From the IMG/VR virus record IMGVR_UViG_3300017748_000001, positions 62,001-126,000 of that record: DNA of 64,000 bases; one strand, given 5' to 3'. Below the pieces are notes generated by a model. That model did no database searches, was not told the DNA's origin, and saw nothing but the letters and a program-made list of their open reading frames with translations. This document shows positions 45,914-52,699 of the stretch, piece by piece (the first letter of the stretch is position 1; each line of letters opens with the position of its first letter). The translations under genes were made by a program, and so were the position numbers. Origin of the DNA: a virus.

Positions 45914-46630
45914 TTACTTCCCAATTATTCCCGTTTTTAATTGATTATTATTTGTCAGACCATTTTTGACATAATATTCATCAATCATTCCAATCAAATC
46001 TCCGATATGATTGTCTCTCTTTGAGACATGGACTTCCGGATGTAATTCATTGTCTACCGCAGCAATAATAACAACCTGAGAAACAGGTATTCTGGTTCGT
46101 TCTTCAAACATTACTGCATACCCTGAGGCTTGTCTGAAGTACTTGTCTAATTTCTCTCCACCAAACGCACTGAGAGGTCGTTTAGACGTTTTAAAATCTA
46201 TTATGGATAACTTACCATCGAATTCCGCAATACAGTCACATCGTCCTGCTATCCCCAGATGATCCGAATACATCGCATACTCTTGAGCATAGACTTTTCC
46301 GATTCTTTCATCAAGGACTGGTTTCATAATGTGAAACATTTCCAAGTCGCTTGGCATCGATTCCTTTTTCATAGGAAGATTATTGATATAGTCTTCGCAC
46401 ATTAAGTGGACGTTGGTTCCTCTACGAGATGCTTTGAGAGAGACTTTATTTGCCTCTGCTTCTCCGACTCGTTTTCTCCACGCCATGATGGCTGCTTTAC
46501 TAAAGTAAGAAATTACTGTAGTGATAGAAGGATATCTCCCACCACTATCAGTAACGTACCATCTTTTTCCATCTTCATTCACAGTTTTAAGTTCGAAGTC
46601 ATCAGACTTAAACTCTACATGATTAAACAT
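45914..46630 (-). CDS. PD-(D/E)XK exonuclease, RecB/Cas4-like
   Basis: 238 residues. RecB-type nuclease motifs in order: GTNVH (H75) with E79, D132 in GRCDCIAEF, D145-x-K147 in IIDFKTSK, and a QxxxY motif (FRQASGYAV). Such single-domain exonucleases are common in marine T4-like phages and probably take part in recombination or host-DNA degradation. There is no clear SD before its ATG; the gene starts 7 nt after a 14-codon Cys-rich ORF that does have an ideal SD, so translation is probably coupled. Confidence 0.85.
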   Translation of the reverse strand: MFNHVEFKSDDFELKTVNEDGKRWYVTDSGGRYPSITTVISYFSKAAIMAWRKRVGEAEANKVSLKASRRGTNVHLMCEDYINNLPMKKESMPSDLEMFHIMKPVLDERIGKVYAQEYAMYSDHLGIAGRCDCIAEFDGKLSIIDFKTSKRPLSAFGGEKLDKYFRQASGYAVMFEERTRIPVSQVVIIAAVDNELHPEVHVSKRDNHIGDLIGMIDEYYVKNGLTNNNQLKTGIIGK

Positions 46631-46637
46631 AATTTAT

Positions 46638-46682
46638 CTAACAACAATCACAATTACAACATTCGCAGCATTTGCAATTCAT
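46638..46682 (-). CDS. 14-residue cysteine-rich micropeptide
   Basis: ATG at 46682, stop TAG at 46638. Product MNCKCCECCNCDCC has eight Cys in 14 residues. The upstream gene's stop and this gene's SD overlap as TAAGGAGG, with 8 nt to the ATG. The SD fits this ORF, not the nuclease ATG 52 nt further on. It could be a tiny metal-binding peptide or a regulatory leader whose translation depends on charged Cys-tRNA. Too short for homology; the SD and density of Cys are the evidence. Confidence 0.65.
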   Translation of the reverse strand: MNCKCCECCNCDCC

Positions 46683-46695
46683 GTTATGTGCCTCC

Positions 46696-47007
46696 TTATT
46701 TTATTTCAGACTTTATCTTCTGAATCATTTTTCCAATATGTTGGTAGAATTGATTATCAACCCCCAACTGCCTATCCAACGTGGCATTGATTGCCATGTT
46801 AATAAAGGTTAGATCGTCCAACATTCTTTTTTCTGTTATATTGAAGCCAGATTGGTCTATTGCATCAATAATATTTACCATAAGACTATGAGATATGCTT
46901 CTCCCATACTCTTCTGCCTCGATGTAGTTTTGAATTCCTTCTAGATCTTTGGCATTGATAAATTTTCGTATTTCGAAAATATTTTTTGCGTCTACTAAAT
47001 CGCCCAT
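46696..47007 (-). CDS. Unknown protein (103 aa)
   Basis: 103 residues, mostly helical by composition (LEGIQNYIEAEEYGRSISHS, DQQFYQ-free tail KMIQKIKSEIK). No motif recognised. SD AAGGAGATACCT lies upstream and it follows phoH by 10 nt, so it belongs to the same unit as phoH, the Cys-rich peptide and the nuclease. Confidence 0.7.
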   Translation of the reverse strand: MGDLVDAKNIFEIRKFINAKDLEGIQNYIEAEEYGRSISHSLMVNIIDAIDQSGFNITEKRMLDDLTFINMAINATLDRQLGVDNQFYQHIGKMIQKIKSEIK

Positions 47008-47017
47008 AGGTATCTCC

Positions 47018-47722
47018 TTAGACTATTCCTGCCTGCAGTTTATTAAGTATATAGGATTTGACAAAACAACTTCTCACGATATCTTCTTCTACAAATTCTG
47101 TAAACCCTACATCGGTCATGTTCTTCATAATATTCATAAACTGTAGTATGCCATCTTTATCGTTTGTTTTTGTGAAGTCGCTTTGACGAAAATCTCCACA
47201 AAATATAATTCTACAATTCTTTCCTAACCTTGTAATAATTGAATCCAATTCATGGAAATTCATATTCTGACACTCATCTACTAAAATGATGGTATCGTTT
47301 AATGTGACTCCTCTGATAAATGAGGTAGTCATGAAATTAATCGCACCCTTCTTTTTCAGTAATTGGTATGCGTCTCCTCTGCAAAATAAATCAGAGAAGA
47401 TTGATTTATATGGAGCCTCATAGACTTCCATCTTTTGTTCTTCCGAACCTGGCAAAAACCCGATATCTCTTGTAGGTACAATACTCCTTACTATGCTTAA
47501 ATTTTTATATCTCGGGCCTAAGTCAAATAGTTCTCTCGCTGCTAGATACAAAGAAATGTAAGTCTTTCCTGTTCCAGCGACACCATGTAAAAATAGGTGT
47601 TTTCCGTTTTCAAAGTCTTCAAATACTCTGCTCTGATTCGCAGTCATTGGATGAATGTCCACTATGTTGAAGTGTGATTCGTTCAATGCGAACCTTGCAG
47701 TTTTTCTTCTATGCTTACCCAT
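47018..47722 (-). CDS. phoH: PhoH family ATPase
   Basis: 234 residues from the ATG at 47722 (MGKHRRKTARF), chosen for AGGAG 7 nt upstream. Walker A GVAGTGKT at 47-54, Walker B IILVDE at 145-150 followed by CQNM, and the PhoH segment IVRSIVPTRDIGFLPGSEEQ. FCGDFRQSDF follows as sensor region. PhoH-like ATPases are widespread in marine phages; their role is unsettled (RNA metabolism or phosphate stress). The N-terminus is basic. Confidence 0.93.
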   Translation of the reverse strand: MGKHRRKTARFALNESHFNIVDIHPMTANQSRVFEDFENGKHLFLHGVAGTGKTYISLYLAARELFDLGPRYKNLSIVRSIVPTRDIGFLPGSEEQKMEVYEAPYKSIFSDLFCRGDAYQLLKKKGAINFMTTSFIRGVTLNDTIILVDECQNMNFHELDSIITRLGKNCRIIFCGDFRQSDFTKTNDKDGILQFMNIMKNMTDVGFTEFVEEDIVRSCFVKSYILNKLQAGIV

Positions 47723-47774
47723 GAAATGGCTCCTGTTGTTGAGCACCATCCCATAATATTCCATAATAAAAAAC

Positions 47775-48017
47775 TCAAATCGCAGCGCCTGGCACTTTTC
47801 TAGCTTTATCTAAAACTCCTTCCTTAAAGTCTTTTGGTATCTTCTTGACACCCAATGCAATCGGATCACCGACATTCACTTTCAATATAGTTTGAGATAC
47901 TGCATTTTCTCCGCACTTTTCGCATGGTTCCTGTAGAGGTCTATTTCTTTCGGATATTTTCAGTATTTCCTCAAATCTATAATTACATGAATTACAAATA
48001 TATGTGTATGTTGGCAT
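47775..48017 (-). CDS. FmdB-type zinc-ribbon protein (80 aa)
   Basis: 80 residues. Two CxxC pairs (CNSC at 8-11, CEKC at 32-35) in the FmdB/regulatory zinc-ribbon layout MPTYTYIC...RFEE. The tail (GVKKIPKDFKEGVLDKARKV) is basic. Likely a small nucleic-acid or protein-binding module; role not known. Lies 9 nt after the lipase stop codon, towards phoH. Confidence 0.8.
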   Translation of the reverse strand: MPTYTYICNSCNYRFEEILKISERNRPLQEPCEKCGENAVSQTILKVNVGDPIALGVKKIPKDFKEGVLDKARKVPGAAI

Positions 48018-48025
48018 ATTATTCC

Positions 48026-48820
48026 CTATGCAATATTATCATAATAATCCGATATGTCATGATCTTTGACCAATGACAGAAACGGCACTTTGGAGAAGAT
48101 TGAACTTACCATCAGTTTAAATCTAATCCAATCAAAATTTAATAAAGAAGATGTAGTGTACACTATTTTTTTCTTCTTGTCTACCACTTTAATGTCTCCT
48201 ATGTGCCTATAGAACAACATAGGCAACGGAACGGCAGGAACTATATCGGCTCCTTGTACATGGCGGTAGATGGTTGATTTTACATTCTTTGCGTACTTTT
48301 TGCTTCCAACTCTCGGCTGGCCATAAGTGTAAACTTGACAAAGATACTTTGATCTAGCAGCAGCAACAGTTGCGAGAGCGCCTCCCAAACTGTGACCGCA
48401 AATGTAGACCAAATCTCCGGACGCATGGATTGAGTCCAGATAGAGTTCTACATCATCCCAAATTTTATCAAGGGCTTCTGCGAAACCACTATGAACAATC
48501 CCTTGTCGTTCTTCGGATTTCTTTGGGATGATATTGATATCAGCTAAGATGTCTTTGAGTTCTGTTGGTTCAGTTCCGCGAAAAGAAAGAACAATACAAG
48601 TTCCAGTCTTTACTACGAGTGCTTCTGTACCATCGTTATCAAAAGTTTTGAAGTGTGATTTGGTATAACCCGACAATGCATTCTCTAAGAAATGTTTGTT
48701 GTCGGTCTTGTACACTAACACTGAGAAGAGTGCTAGTTGTTTAGCGACAGATGTGGAATACTCACCCGCCTTTTCGATAGTTTTATATTTTTCGAATTCT
48801 TTTTTTAAATCCAGTTCCAT
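48026..48820 (-). CDS. Class 3 lipase (alpha/beta hydrolase)
   Basis: 264 residues from the ATG at 48820. Lipase_3 motifs: LSFRGTEPTELKDILAD, VHSGFAEALDKIWDDV, nucleophile elbow GHSLGG at 142-147 (S144), VYTYGQPRVGSKKYA, ADIVPAVPLP with likely D192, and KDHDISDYY with likely H254. A complete Ser-Asp-His triad is thus visible. No signal peptide. It would hydrolyse acyl esters, perhaps host membrane lipids. A perfect late promoter 24 nt upstream, inside the deformylase gene, implies expression with lysis and virion genes. A TTG start at 48841 is possible but less likely. Confidence 0.92.
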   Translation of the reverse strand: MELDLKKEFEKYKTIEKAGEYSTSVAKQLALFSVLVYKTDNKHFLENALSGYTKSHFKTFDNDGTEALVVKTGTCIVLSFRGTEPTELKDILADINIIPKKSEERQGIVHSGFAEALDKIWDDVELYLDSIHASGDLVYICGHSLGGALATVAAARSKYLCQVYTYGQPRVGSKKYAKNVKSTIYRHVQGADIVPAVPLPMLFYRHIGDIKVVDKKKKIVYTTSSLLNFDWIRFKLMVSSIFSKVPFLSLVKDHDISDYYDNIA

Positions 48821-49379
48821 CGTTAATCCCCATAATATCAATATTATTTATAGTATAATTATTTTTGGAGTATTTCTTCATTCTATTCTTAGCCCTCTGT
48901 ATCTTGAGACTAGAAACCTTGGAAGTAAACACTACGCCGTTTAGATGATCCAGTTCATGTTGGAAACATCTCGCATCAATTCCATAAAGTAATTCTTGTC
49001 TTTTATTTTGATTTTCATCATAATACTCTACCTCAACCGACTTTGGTCTAGATATTTCTAGGAATAAATTAGGGTAACTCAGACATCCTTCTGTGTCTGC
49101 CTGAATGCTTTTGGATTTAGATAAGATCTTAGGATTTATTGCGGTGACAAATTCTCCAGAACTTCTCTGCATAACAAATATTCTGGCGTCGAGGTTGAGT
49201 TGATTCGCACTCAGGCCCCGCCCAGAATGAAATAACATATTATCTATCATCTCCACACTTAATTGTGGAGCATCGTATAGTTCGTAATCGAAGTCCTTAA
49301 GTTTAGTAGTCAGTACCTTATGTGGAGCTTCTATCAATTTCAATTTTTTATAAAAAAGTCTAGTATTAAAATTTGACAT
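48783..49379 (-). CDS. def: Peptide deformylase
   Basis: 198 residues. The three deformylase motifs are present: GRGLSANQ (53-60, a variant of GxGLAAxQ), EGCLS (97-101, metal ligand C99) and HELDH (141-145, H141/H145 ligands, E142 catalytic). It removes N-formyl groups from nascent proteins; phage copies are known in marine T4-like phages. After the domain there is a basic C-terminal tail (residues 160-198, RAKNRMKKYSKNN) overlapping the lipase start by 38 nt. It begins after the lipoprotein terminator; no clear promoter of its own was seen. Confidence 0.93.
   Translation of the reverse strand: MSNFNTRLFYKKLKLIEAPHKVLTTKLKDFDYELYDAPQLSVEMIDNMLFHSGRGLSANQLNLDARIFVMQRSSGEFVTAINPKILSKSKSIQADTEGCLSYPNLFLEISRPKSVEVEYYDENQNKRQELLYGIDARCFQHELDHLNGVVFTSKVSSLKIQRAKNRMKKYSKNNYTINNIDIMGINDGTGFKKRIRKI
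48845..48852 (-). promoter_or_regulatory. T4-type late promoter inside def, driving the lipase
   Basis: Perfect TATAAATA on the minus strand, 24 nt before the lipase ATG at 48820 and within the last codons of the deformylase gene. Confidence 0.75.
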
Positions 49380-49407
49380 GAAAAATATTTAGTAATCTTT
49401 TATTAAG

Positions 49408-49439
49408 AAAAACCCCAATTCAGTTTCCCAAATCGGGGT
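49408..49439 (-). terminator. Rho-independent terminator after the lipoprotein gene
   Basis: Minus strand ACCCCGATT, 10-nt loop, AATTGGGGT, then TTTTCTT: a 9-bp stem with one G-T pair and a T tract. It separates the lipoprotein unit from def. Confidence 0.85.
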
Positions 49440-49463
49440 CTTTATGAAGATATTATGGAGTTT

Positions 49464-49715
49464 TTATCCAGCGATACCGAAGTCTATGTTGTCTACTAAG
49501 ACTTTGCAGTAGTCAAATACAGAATATCCATTAATATAGACCAGTTCTTTTCCGGTCTTTTTTCTATACTGAATACCATATTTGTTAAGACAATTTGCTA
49601 GCATTTCTCTTTTGGGACTAATAGTCGCAAATCCGTATCTTGAGACATCATTTGATGATGTCGCGCACCCTAATAGTGCAGCGGTTGTTAATATCAGTAT
49701 TAGTTTTTGCATCAT
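49464..49715 (-). CDS. Small phage lipoprotein (83 aa)
   Basis: 83 residues from the ATG at 49715. MMQKLILILTTAALLGCATS is a clear lipoprotein signal with lipobox LLGC. The mature part (CLNKYGIQYRKKTGKELVYI) has two more Cys. Its ATG overlaps the stop of the preceding small membrane protein (ATGA). The late promoter and the overlapping pair suggest a lysis role such as an outer-membrane spanin, but there is no proline-rich or coiled-coil evidence, so this is only a possibility. Confidence 0.75.
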   Translation of the reverse strand: MMQKLILILTTAALLGCATSSNDVSRYGFATISPKREMLANCLNKYGIQYRKKTGKELVYINGYSVFDYCKVLVDNIDFGIAG

Positions 49716-49867
49716 ATGGCCATTTGCCCCAGAGCGTGCATTGCCGCTACAGATGGGCCGAAGCCAATTACAATATACATAAACATTTCTAACTTTCTTC
49801 CAGTGTTGTCCGAAAATAACCATCCGTCAGAATGATGGTCATACGAAGTTTCTACATTATTTTTCAT
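49712..49867 (-). CDS. Small membrane protein overlapping the lipoprotein gene (51 aa)
   Basis: 51 residues, ATG at 49867, stop TGA at 49712-49714. A polar N-terminus (VETSYDHHSDGWLFSDN) precedes a hydrophobic stretch at 28-50 (EMFMYIVIGFGPSVAAMHAL). A good SD (AAAGGAGG) lies 17 nt upstream, farther than ideal. The 4-nt overlap with the lipoprotein start argues that it is a real gene. Function unknown. Confidence 0.55.
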   Translation of the reverse strand: MKNNVETSYDHHSDGWLFSDNTGRKLEMFMYIVIGFGPSVAAMHALGQMAI

Positions 49868-49915
49868 TACTTTTTTATTTTTTGCCTCCTTTAAGACATA
49901 TAGTTAGGTCACTAC

Positions 49916-49945
49916 AAGTAACATCACTTTGTTACTTTGAGTAAC
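49916..49945 (-). promoter_or_regulatory. Mutually exclusive hairpins in a late leader
   Basis: In the minus-strand RNA GTTAC, TCAAA, GTAAC can pair (49945-49931), or the same GTAAC within AAGTAAC can pair with GTTACTT 8 nt further on (49937-49916). The two stems share 49935-49931 and cannot coexist. They lie directly after the TATAAATA at 49951 and before the SD of the 51-aa gene. Confidence 0.5.
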
Positions 49946-49950
49946 GAAAT

Positions 49951-49958
49951 TATTTATA
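49951..49958 (-). promoter_or_regulatory. T4-type late promoter for the membrane protein/lipoprotein pair
   Basis: Perfect TATAAATA on the minus strand, 83 nt before the ATG at 49867. The leader is unusually long for a late gene and holds the alternative hairpins. The rest of the gap 49868-50050 contains a further 6-bp hairpin (GTGTTG/CAACAC at about 50015-50034) without a T tract. Confidence 0.75.
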
Positions 49959-50050
49959 AAAAGGAGGATGAAAAAATCGTGAAAACTGAACCTTTTTGTG
50001 ATGTTTATTGACAATGTAGTGTTGCATAAGAACAACACCATGTTCAAAAA

Positions 50051-50260
50051 TCACTCCAAAGGATCGCCGACTATGGGATTGAGTAAATTGTCTTTCTTGT
50101 CATATACACTAAGACGACCATGAGCAAGACCATAAGTGAACTTATTTGTGATTATATTGATCCCATTATAATCTTTAATTTTCTCTTTTCCATCCGACTC
50201 AATTTGTTTTACTAACTGAGTTAATGTGTTCCACTTTTTTTCTGCGTACTCAAGACCCAT
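50051..50260 (-). CDS. Unknown protein (69 aa)
   Basis: 69 residues. The ATG is read from within the last codons of the cupin gene (11-nt overlap). Sequence LEYAEKKWNTLTQLVKQIES and TYGLAHGRLSVYDKKDNLL suggests a small alpha/beta domain. No family recognised. Confidence 0.65.
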   Translation of the reverse strand: MGLEYAEKKWNTLTQLVKQIESDGKEKIKDYNGINIITNKFTYGLAHGRLSVYDKKDNLLNPIVGDPLE

Positions 50261-50675
50261 TTGTTGCTCTCTCTGTTAAATATTTTTTGTAGTCCACCCA
50301 TCCCTTGTTGGTGTTAAACCCCCAAGTTCTAGTTTTCTTTGTTCTCATAAAGAGACTCAATGCGTATGAACCTTCTGGAACTTCTATCCAGTGTAAAGAT
50401 TTAGCCTTAGAGAATCTCCAGTGACCCGGCCCTCTCCAGAATTTTCCTTCTGGTGTATGTTCCCAGTATCCGCCCCAGAGAATGAAGGTGAAGTAATCCC
50501 AAGGATGGTCATGAAGAACCGGCTCATCAGATAACATAATCTTATGAAGATAAATGTTAAATTTCAAATCCCTGCTTTCTCCCAATGTGCTGGTTTTATC
50601 TTTTATCAATTGCCACCGGATCATGTAGGGATGTTTATCATCCCTATCCATTATAATTCTTTTCCGTCCAAACAT
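50250..50675 (-). CDS. Cupin-like protein (141 aa)
   Basis: 141 residues. LHDHPWDYFTFILWGGYWEH contains closely spaced His residues of a cupin metal site, followed by RGPGHWRFSKAKSLHWIEVP and the end KTRTWGFNTNKGWVDY. This is the layout of a small cupin conserved in T4-like and other large phages. A metal-dependent role is likely but substrate and pathway are not known. It abuts the glycine-zipper gene (stop and start share 50675). Confidence 0.75.
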   Translation of the reverse strand: MFGRKRIIMDRDDKHPYMIRWQLIKDKTSTLGESRDLKFNIYLHKIMLSDEPVLHDHPWDYFTFILWGGYWEHTPEGKFWRGPGHWRFSKAKSLHWIEVPEGSYALSLFMRTKKTRTWGFNTNKGWVDYKKYLTERATNGS

Positions 50676-51232
50676 TATTTCATTAGTACCTTAATCTTAC
50701 TACCAACTCCTGGCTGCCTTCTGGCATTTGTAGTGGTATAGATTCCATCGACTTCTACAGTAACTCTGTAATAGTCTACTTTCTGAAAAGTTTCTTCAGT
50801 AAAAACAGTCTCGCACTGGTTCACAGTTTTGTACTCAGTGTTCCTTTCTTTTCGACTTTGCTCTACCCTATCTCCAATTCTTGCACCCAAAACCACACCA
50901 GTTATCGTAGCGAGGGTTTTACCTTGACCCCCACCAACTCTACTCCCAAGTCCGCCACCCAGTACAGCGCCTATTAGACCGCCTGTAGACCCGAATTTGC
51001 GTTCTACCGAACGACCAACCGTCCCGCCACCAGAGCGATGCCGTTCGATTGGAATCAGGACATCCCTGCATATTCTTTGCGGCCGTCTATTGACAACTTC
51101 ATAATATACAGGTTCTGAAGATATAACTTCTGCTTCGACCAACTCCGCACCATGAACCGCATTTGTTACAAAAACAGTTGCGAAAATTATGGATGCATAG
51201 ATTGCTACATAATAACTATGATTTTTTTGCAT
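50675..51232 (-). CDS. Exported glycine-zipper (17-kDa antigen-like) envelope protein
   Basis: 185 residues from the ATG at 51232 (AGGAG 7 nt upstream). Signal peptide at 1-28 (YVAIYASIIFATVFVTNAVH). Residues 80-125 form a glycine-zipper 2TM module (GGLIGAVLGGGLGSRVGGGQ, ATITGVVLGARIGDRVEQS) as in bacterial SmpA/17-kDa antigen and Gly-zipper proteins. C55 and C140 could form a disulfide. The C-terminus (VDYYRVTVEVDGIYTTT) is beta-rich. Probably periplasmic or outer-membrane; a lysis, superinfection-exclusion or envelope role is inference. Confidence 0.85.
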   Translation of the reverse strand: MQKNHSYYVAIYASIIFATVFVTNAVHGAELVEAEVISSEPVYYEVVNRRPQRICRDVLIPIERHRSGGGTVGRSVERKFGSTGGLIGAVLGGGLGSRVGGGQGKTLATITGVVLGARIGDRVEQSRKERNTEYKTVNQCETVFTEETFQKVDYYRVTVEVDGIYTTTNARRQPGVGSKIKVLMK

Positions 51233-51380
51233 CAAGGATCTCCTGATATTTCTTTTCCAAAAACTCTTTATTTGCCTCAATATAATCTTGAAGTCTTTCA
51301 AATCGCGGAAGTTGATAATGCATCCGTTCTTTACAATTATCGTTGTACATAATAAGTACCCATTCATCGAAACCTGTCAT
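51216..51380 (-). CDS. Small helical protein (54 aa) overlapping the glycine-zipper gene
   Basis: 54 residues, ATG at 51380, stop at 51216. SD AGGAGAGAAGAT is ideal. MTGFDEWVLIMYNDNCKERM then a helix (FERLQDYIEANKEFLEKKYQ). It overlaps the next gene by 17 nt and contains that gene's SD. Unknown function. Confidence 0.65.
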   Translation of the reverse strand: MTGFDEWVLIMYNDNCKERMHYQLPRFERLQDYIEANKEFLEKKYQEILDAKKS

Positions 51381-51390
51381 ATCTTCTCTC

Positions 51391-51834
51391 CTAAAAATCG
51401 GAATGTGCTTCGCGGAAACACTCCATTGCTAAAGGCACTTCCAATCGATATGCCTCCTTTTCCCAAGGCTGTTCCATATATTCAACATTGTCCCAGTTTT
51501 TTGGAGACTTTTTCCACATCGTTCCAACGTGCCAAGGGCCATCATAAACATCTCGCAATTCTTTACGAGCGTACTGTTTAACATGAACCATTTCATGACA
51601 AAGTGCAGATATCAAATCGAAAATTTTCATACCTTTCTGAATACGAATTTCAAACTCATTTTTGTCGATATGATGACATTCTGCATGAGTTCCGTCTGCG
51701 AAATTTTTAAAGATGACTTCAATATCAAGAGTTCTGAATCTTGCAAGAAGTTTTTTTGCACACCATTCAACTGTAATCTTAGCGATCTTGGATTCACCTT
51801 TCAGGCCGCCTCTTACAGAAAAAACATTGGACAT
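51391..51834 (-). CDS. SprT-like zinc metallopeptidase
   Basis: 147 residues from the ATG at 51834 (MSNVFSVRGG). HEMVH at 80-84 gives two zinc ligands and the catalytic Glu, and PWEKEAY at 123-129 supplies a likely third ligand. CHEMVHVKQYARKEL and the spacing resemble SprT/Wss1-type minigluzincins that act on DNA-protein crosslinks, but a structural or lysis role is equally possible in a phage. The last residues have His (EAHSDF). Confidence 0.8.
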   Translation of the reverse strand: MSNVFSVRGGLKGESKIAKITVEWCAKKLLARFRTLDIEVIFKNFADGTHAECHHIDKNEFEIRIQKGMKIFDLISALCHEMVHVKQYARKELRDVYDGPWHVGTMWKKSPKNWDNVEYMEQPWEKEAYRLEVPLAMECFREAHSDF

Positions 51835-51866
51835 ATTTTTGGATCTCTCTATCAACTTACTGAGCT

Positions 51867-51895
51867 ATTCTCTCATAGATTGAGAACTGAGTCAA
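51867..51895 (-). promoter_or_regulatory. Possible sigma70 promoter (TTGACT-17-GAGAAT)
   Basis: Minus strand TTGACT at 51895-51890, 17-bp spacer, GAGAAT at 51872-51867, before the SprT-like gene. The -10 is only 4/6, so this is weaker than the others, but it has the same A7 tract and hairpin element upstream. Confidence 0.45.
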
Positions 51896-51896
51896 G

Positions 51897-51923
51897 GATT
51901 TTTTTAGATTATTTTAATCTAAG
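51897..51923. repeat. A7/hairpin element upstream of an early promoter, copy 1
   Basis: Plus strand T7 then TTAGATTA, TTT, TAATCTAA. On the minus strand the palindrome is followed by A7 and then the -35 box. Related copies lie at 53080-53102 and 61358-61383. It includes the stop codon of the 51914 gene. Not a terminator on either strand, as no T tract follows the stem. Confidence 0.6.
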
Positions 51924-52129
51924 TCCATCTCTTTTAATTCTTTTTTGGTAAGATCCCTAAATTTTCTCCGAGAAACACTCCAGTGTGATGGCGGCTTTGA
52001 AAAATATTTAGGGGTTTTGGAGCCTTTCGGGATATAACCCACTAAAGAACTGCCGGATGTGATGTAGATGTGGTTGGCAACCTTGCCGTCACCCTCATCC
52101 CATTCTGTTATTTCTTGTCGATATCTCAT
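51914..52129 (-). CDS. Unknown protein (71 aa)
   Basis: 71 residues: MRYRQEITEWDEGDG, HIYITSGSSLVGYIPKGSK and a basic end (VSRRKFRDLTKKELKEMDLD). A small beta-rich domain with a helical tail is plausible. No family recognised. Three nt after the 52133 gene. Confidence 0.65.
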   Translation of the reverse strand: MRYRQEITEWDEGDGKVANHIYITSGSSLVGYIPKGSKTPKYFSKPPSHWSVSRRKFRDLTKKELKEMDLD

Positions 52130-52132
52130 AAT

Positions 52133-52339
52133 TTACCAAATAAAGTTCAAAATCAGAAAAAGTATTACAGTTACGATGATTACGATTGTTTCTGGTTCTT
52201 TCCAGACTCCATCCCAATTCATCTCTTCTTCTGGAGTCGCAGACTCCATCATTGCCGTTGCAGCATCATCTGCTGCAGACGGCAACTCATCTTTCTCTCT
52301 ATATTCTTCATAGAGATCCAGATCAGTAGGAAATCTCAT
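52133..52339 (-). CDS. Tail-anchored small membrane protein (68 aa)
   Basis: 68 residues. An acidic soluble part (LYEEYREKDELPSAADD) precedes a single C-terminal transmembrane helix at about 50-68 (ETIVIIVTVILFLILNFIW). The start overlaps the upstream stop by 4 nt (ATGA). Unknown function; position among early-type genes suggests host membrane targeting. Confidence 0.7.
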   Translation of the reverse strand: MRFPTDLDLYEEYREKDELPSAADDAATAMMESATPEEEMNWDGVWKEPETIVIIVTVILFLILNFIW

Positions 52340-52689
52340 TGTACTAGGTACTTTCCATTCTTAATTGCGTACTTGACAGAACCCACTTCGATACACTTCC
52401 AACCTTTGGTGCCAGAGGAGGATTCCCGCATAAGTTCGACGGTTTCTGTCATCTCAACACCTTCTTCCATAACCTTAGTCGCAAGAAGATTCCAACTATC
52501 AGTCCAAGGCTTGGTTCCGTTGATGATATCAGTCAACCGAACGGTTTTGAAGTGTTTCATTTCGGGAAGTTCGAACTTAGTTCCGGTTTCCCCAATTTGC
52601 ATATTGGTGGTATCGAACATATATCCATCAATTTCGTGGATGGTCTGTAGACCAGTCGAACCAGTAGAAAAACTTGCAGTATAACCCAT
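52336..52689 (-). CDS. Unknown protein (117 aa)
   Basis: 117 residues from the ATG at 52689 (MGYTASFSTG), chosen because AAGGAAT precedes it and the longer frame runs into the upstream gene. It looks like a compact alpha/beta protein (IDGYMFDTTNMQIGETGT, WNLLATKVMEEGVEMTETV, WKCIEVGSVKYAIKNGKYLV). No catalytic motif. Confidence 0.7.
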   Translation of the reverse strand: MGYTASFSTGSTGLQTIHEIDGYMFDTTNMQIGETGTKFELPEMKHFKTVRLTDIINGTKPWTDSWNLLATKVMEEGVEMTETVELMRESSSGTKGWKCIEVGSVKYAIKNGKYLVQ

Positions 52690-52699
52690 AATATATTCC

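Noticed and set aside
46406-46723. 105-codon rightward ORF
   Set aside because: Antisense to the PD-(D/E)XK nuclease and the Cys-rich peptide, without promoter or SD.
52070-52684. 204-codon rightward ORF
   Set aside because: Antisense to two coupled leftward genes with good ribosome sites; no rightward promoter.
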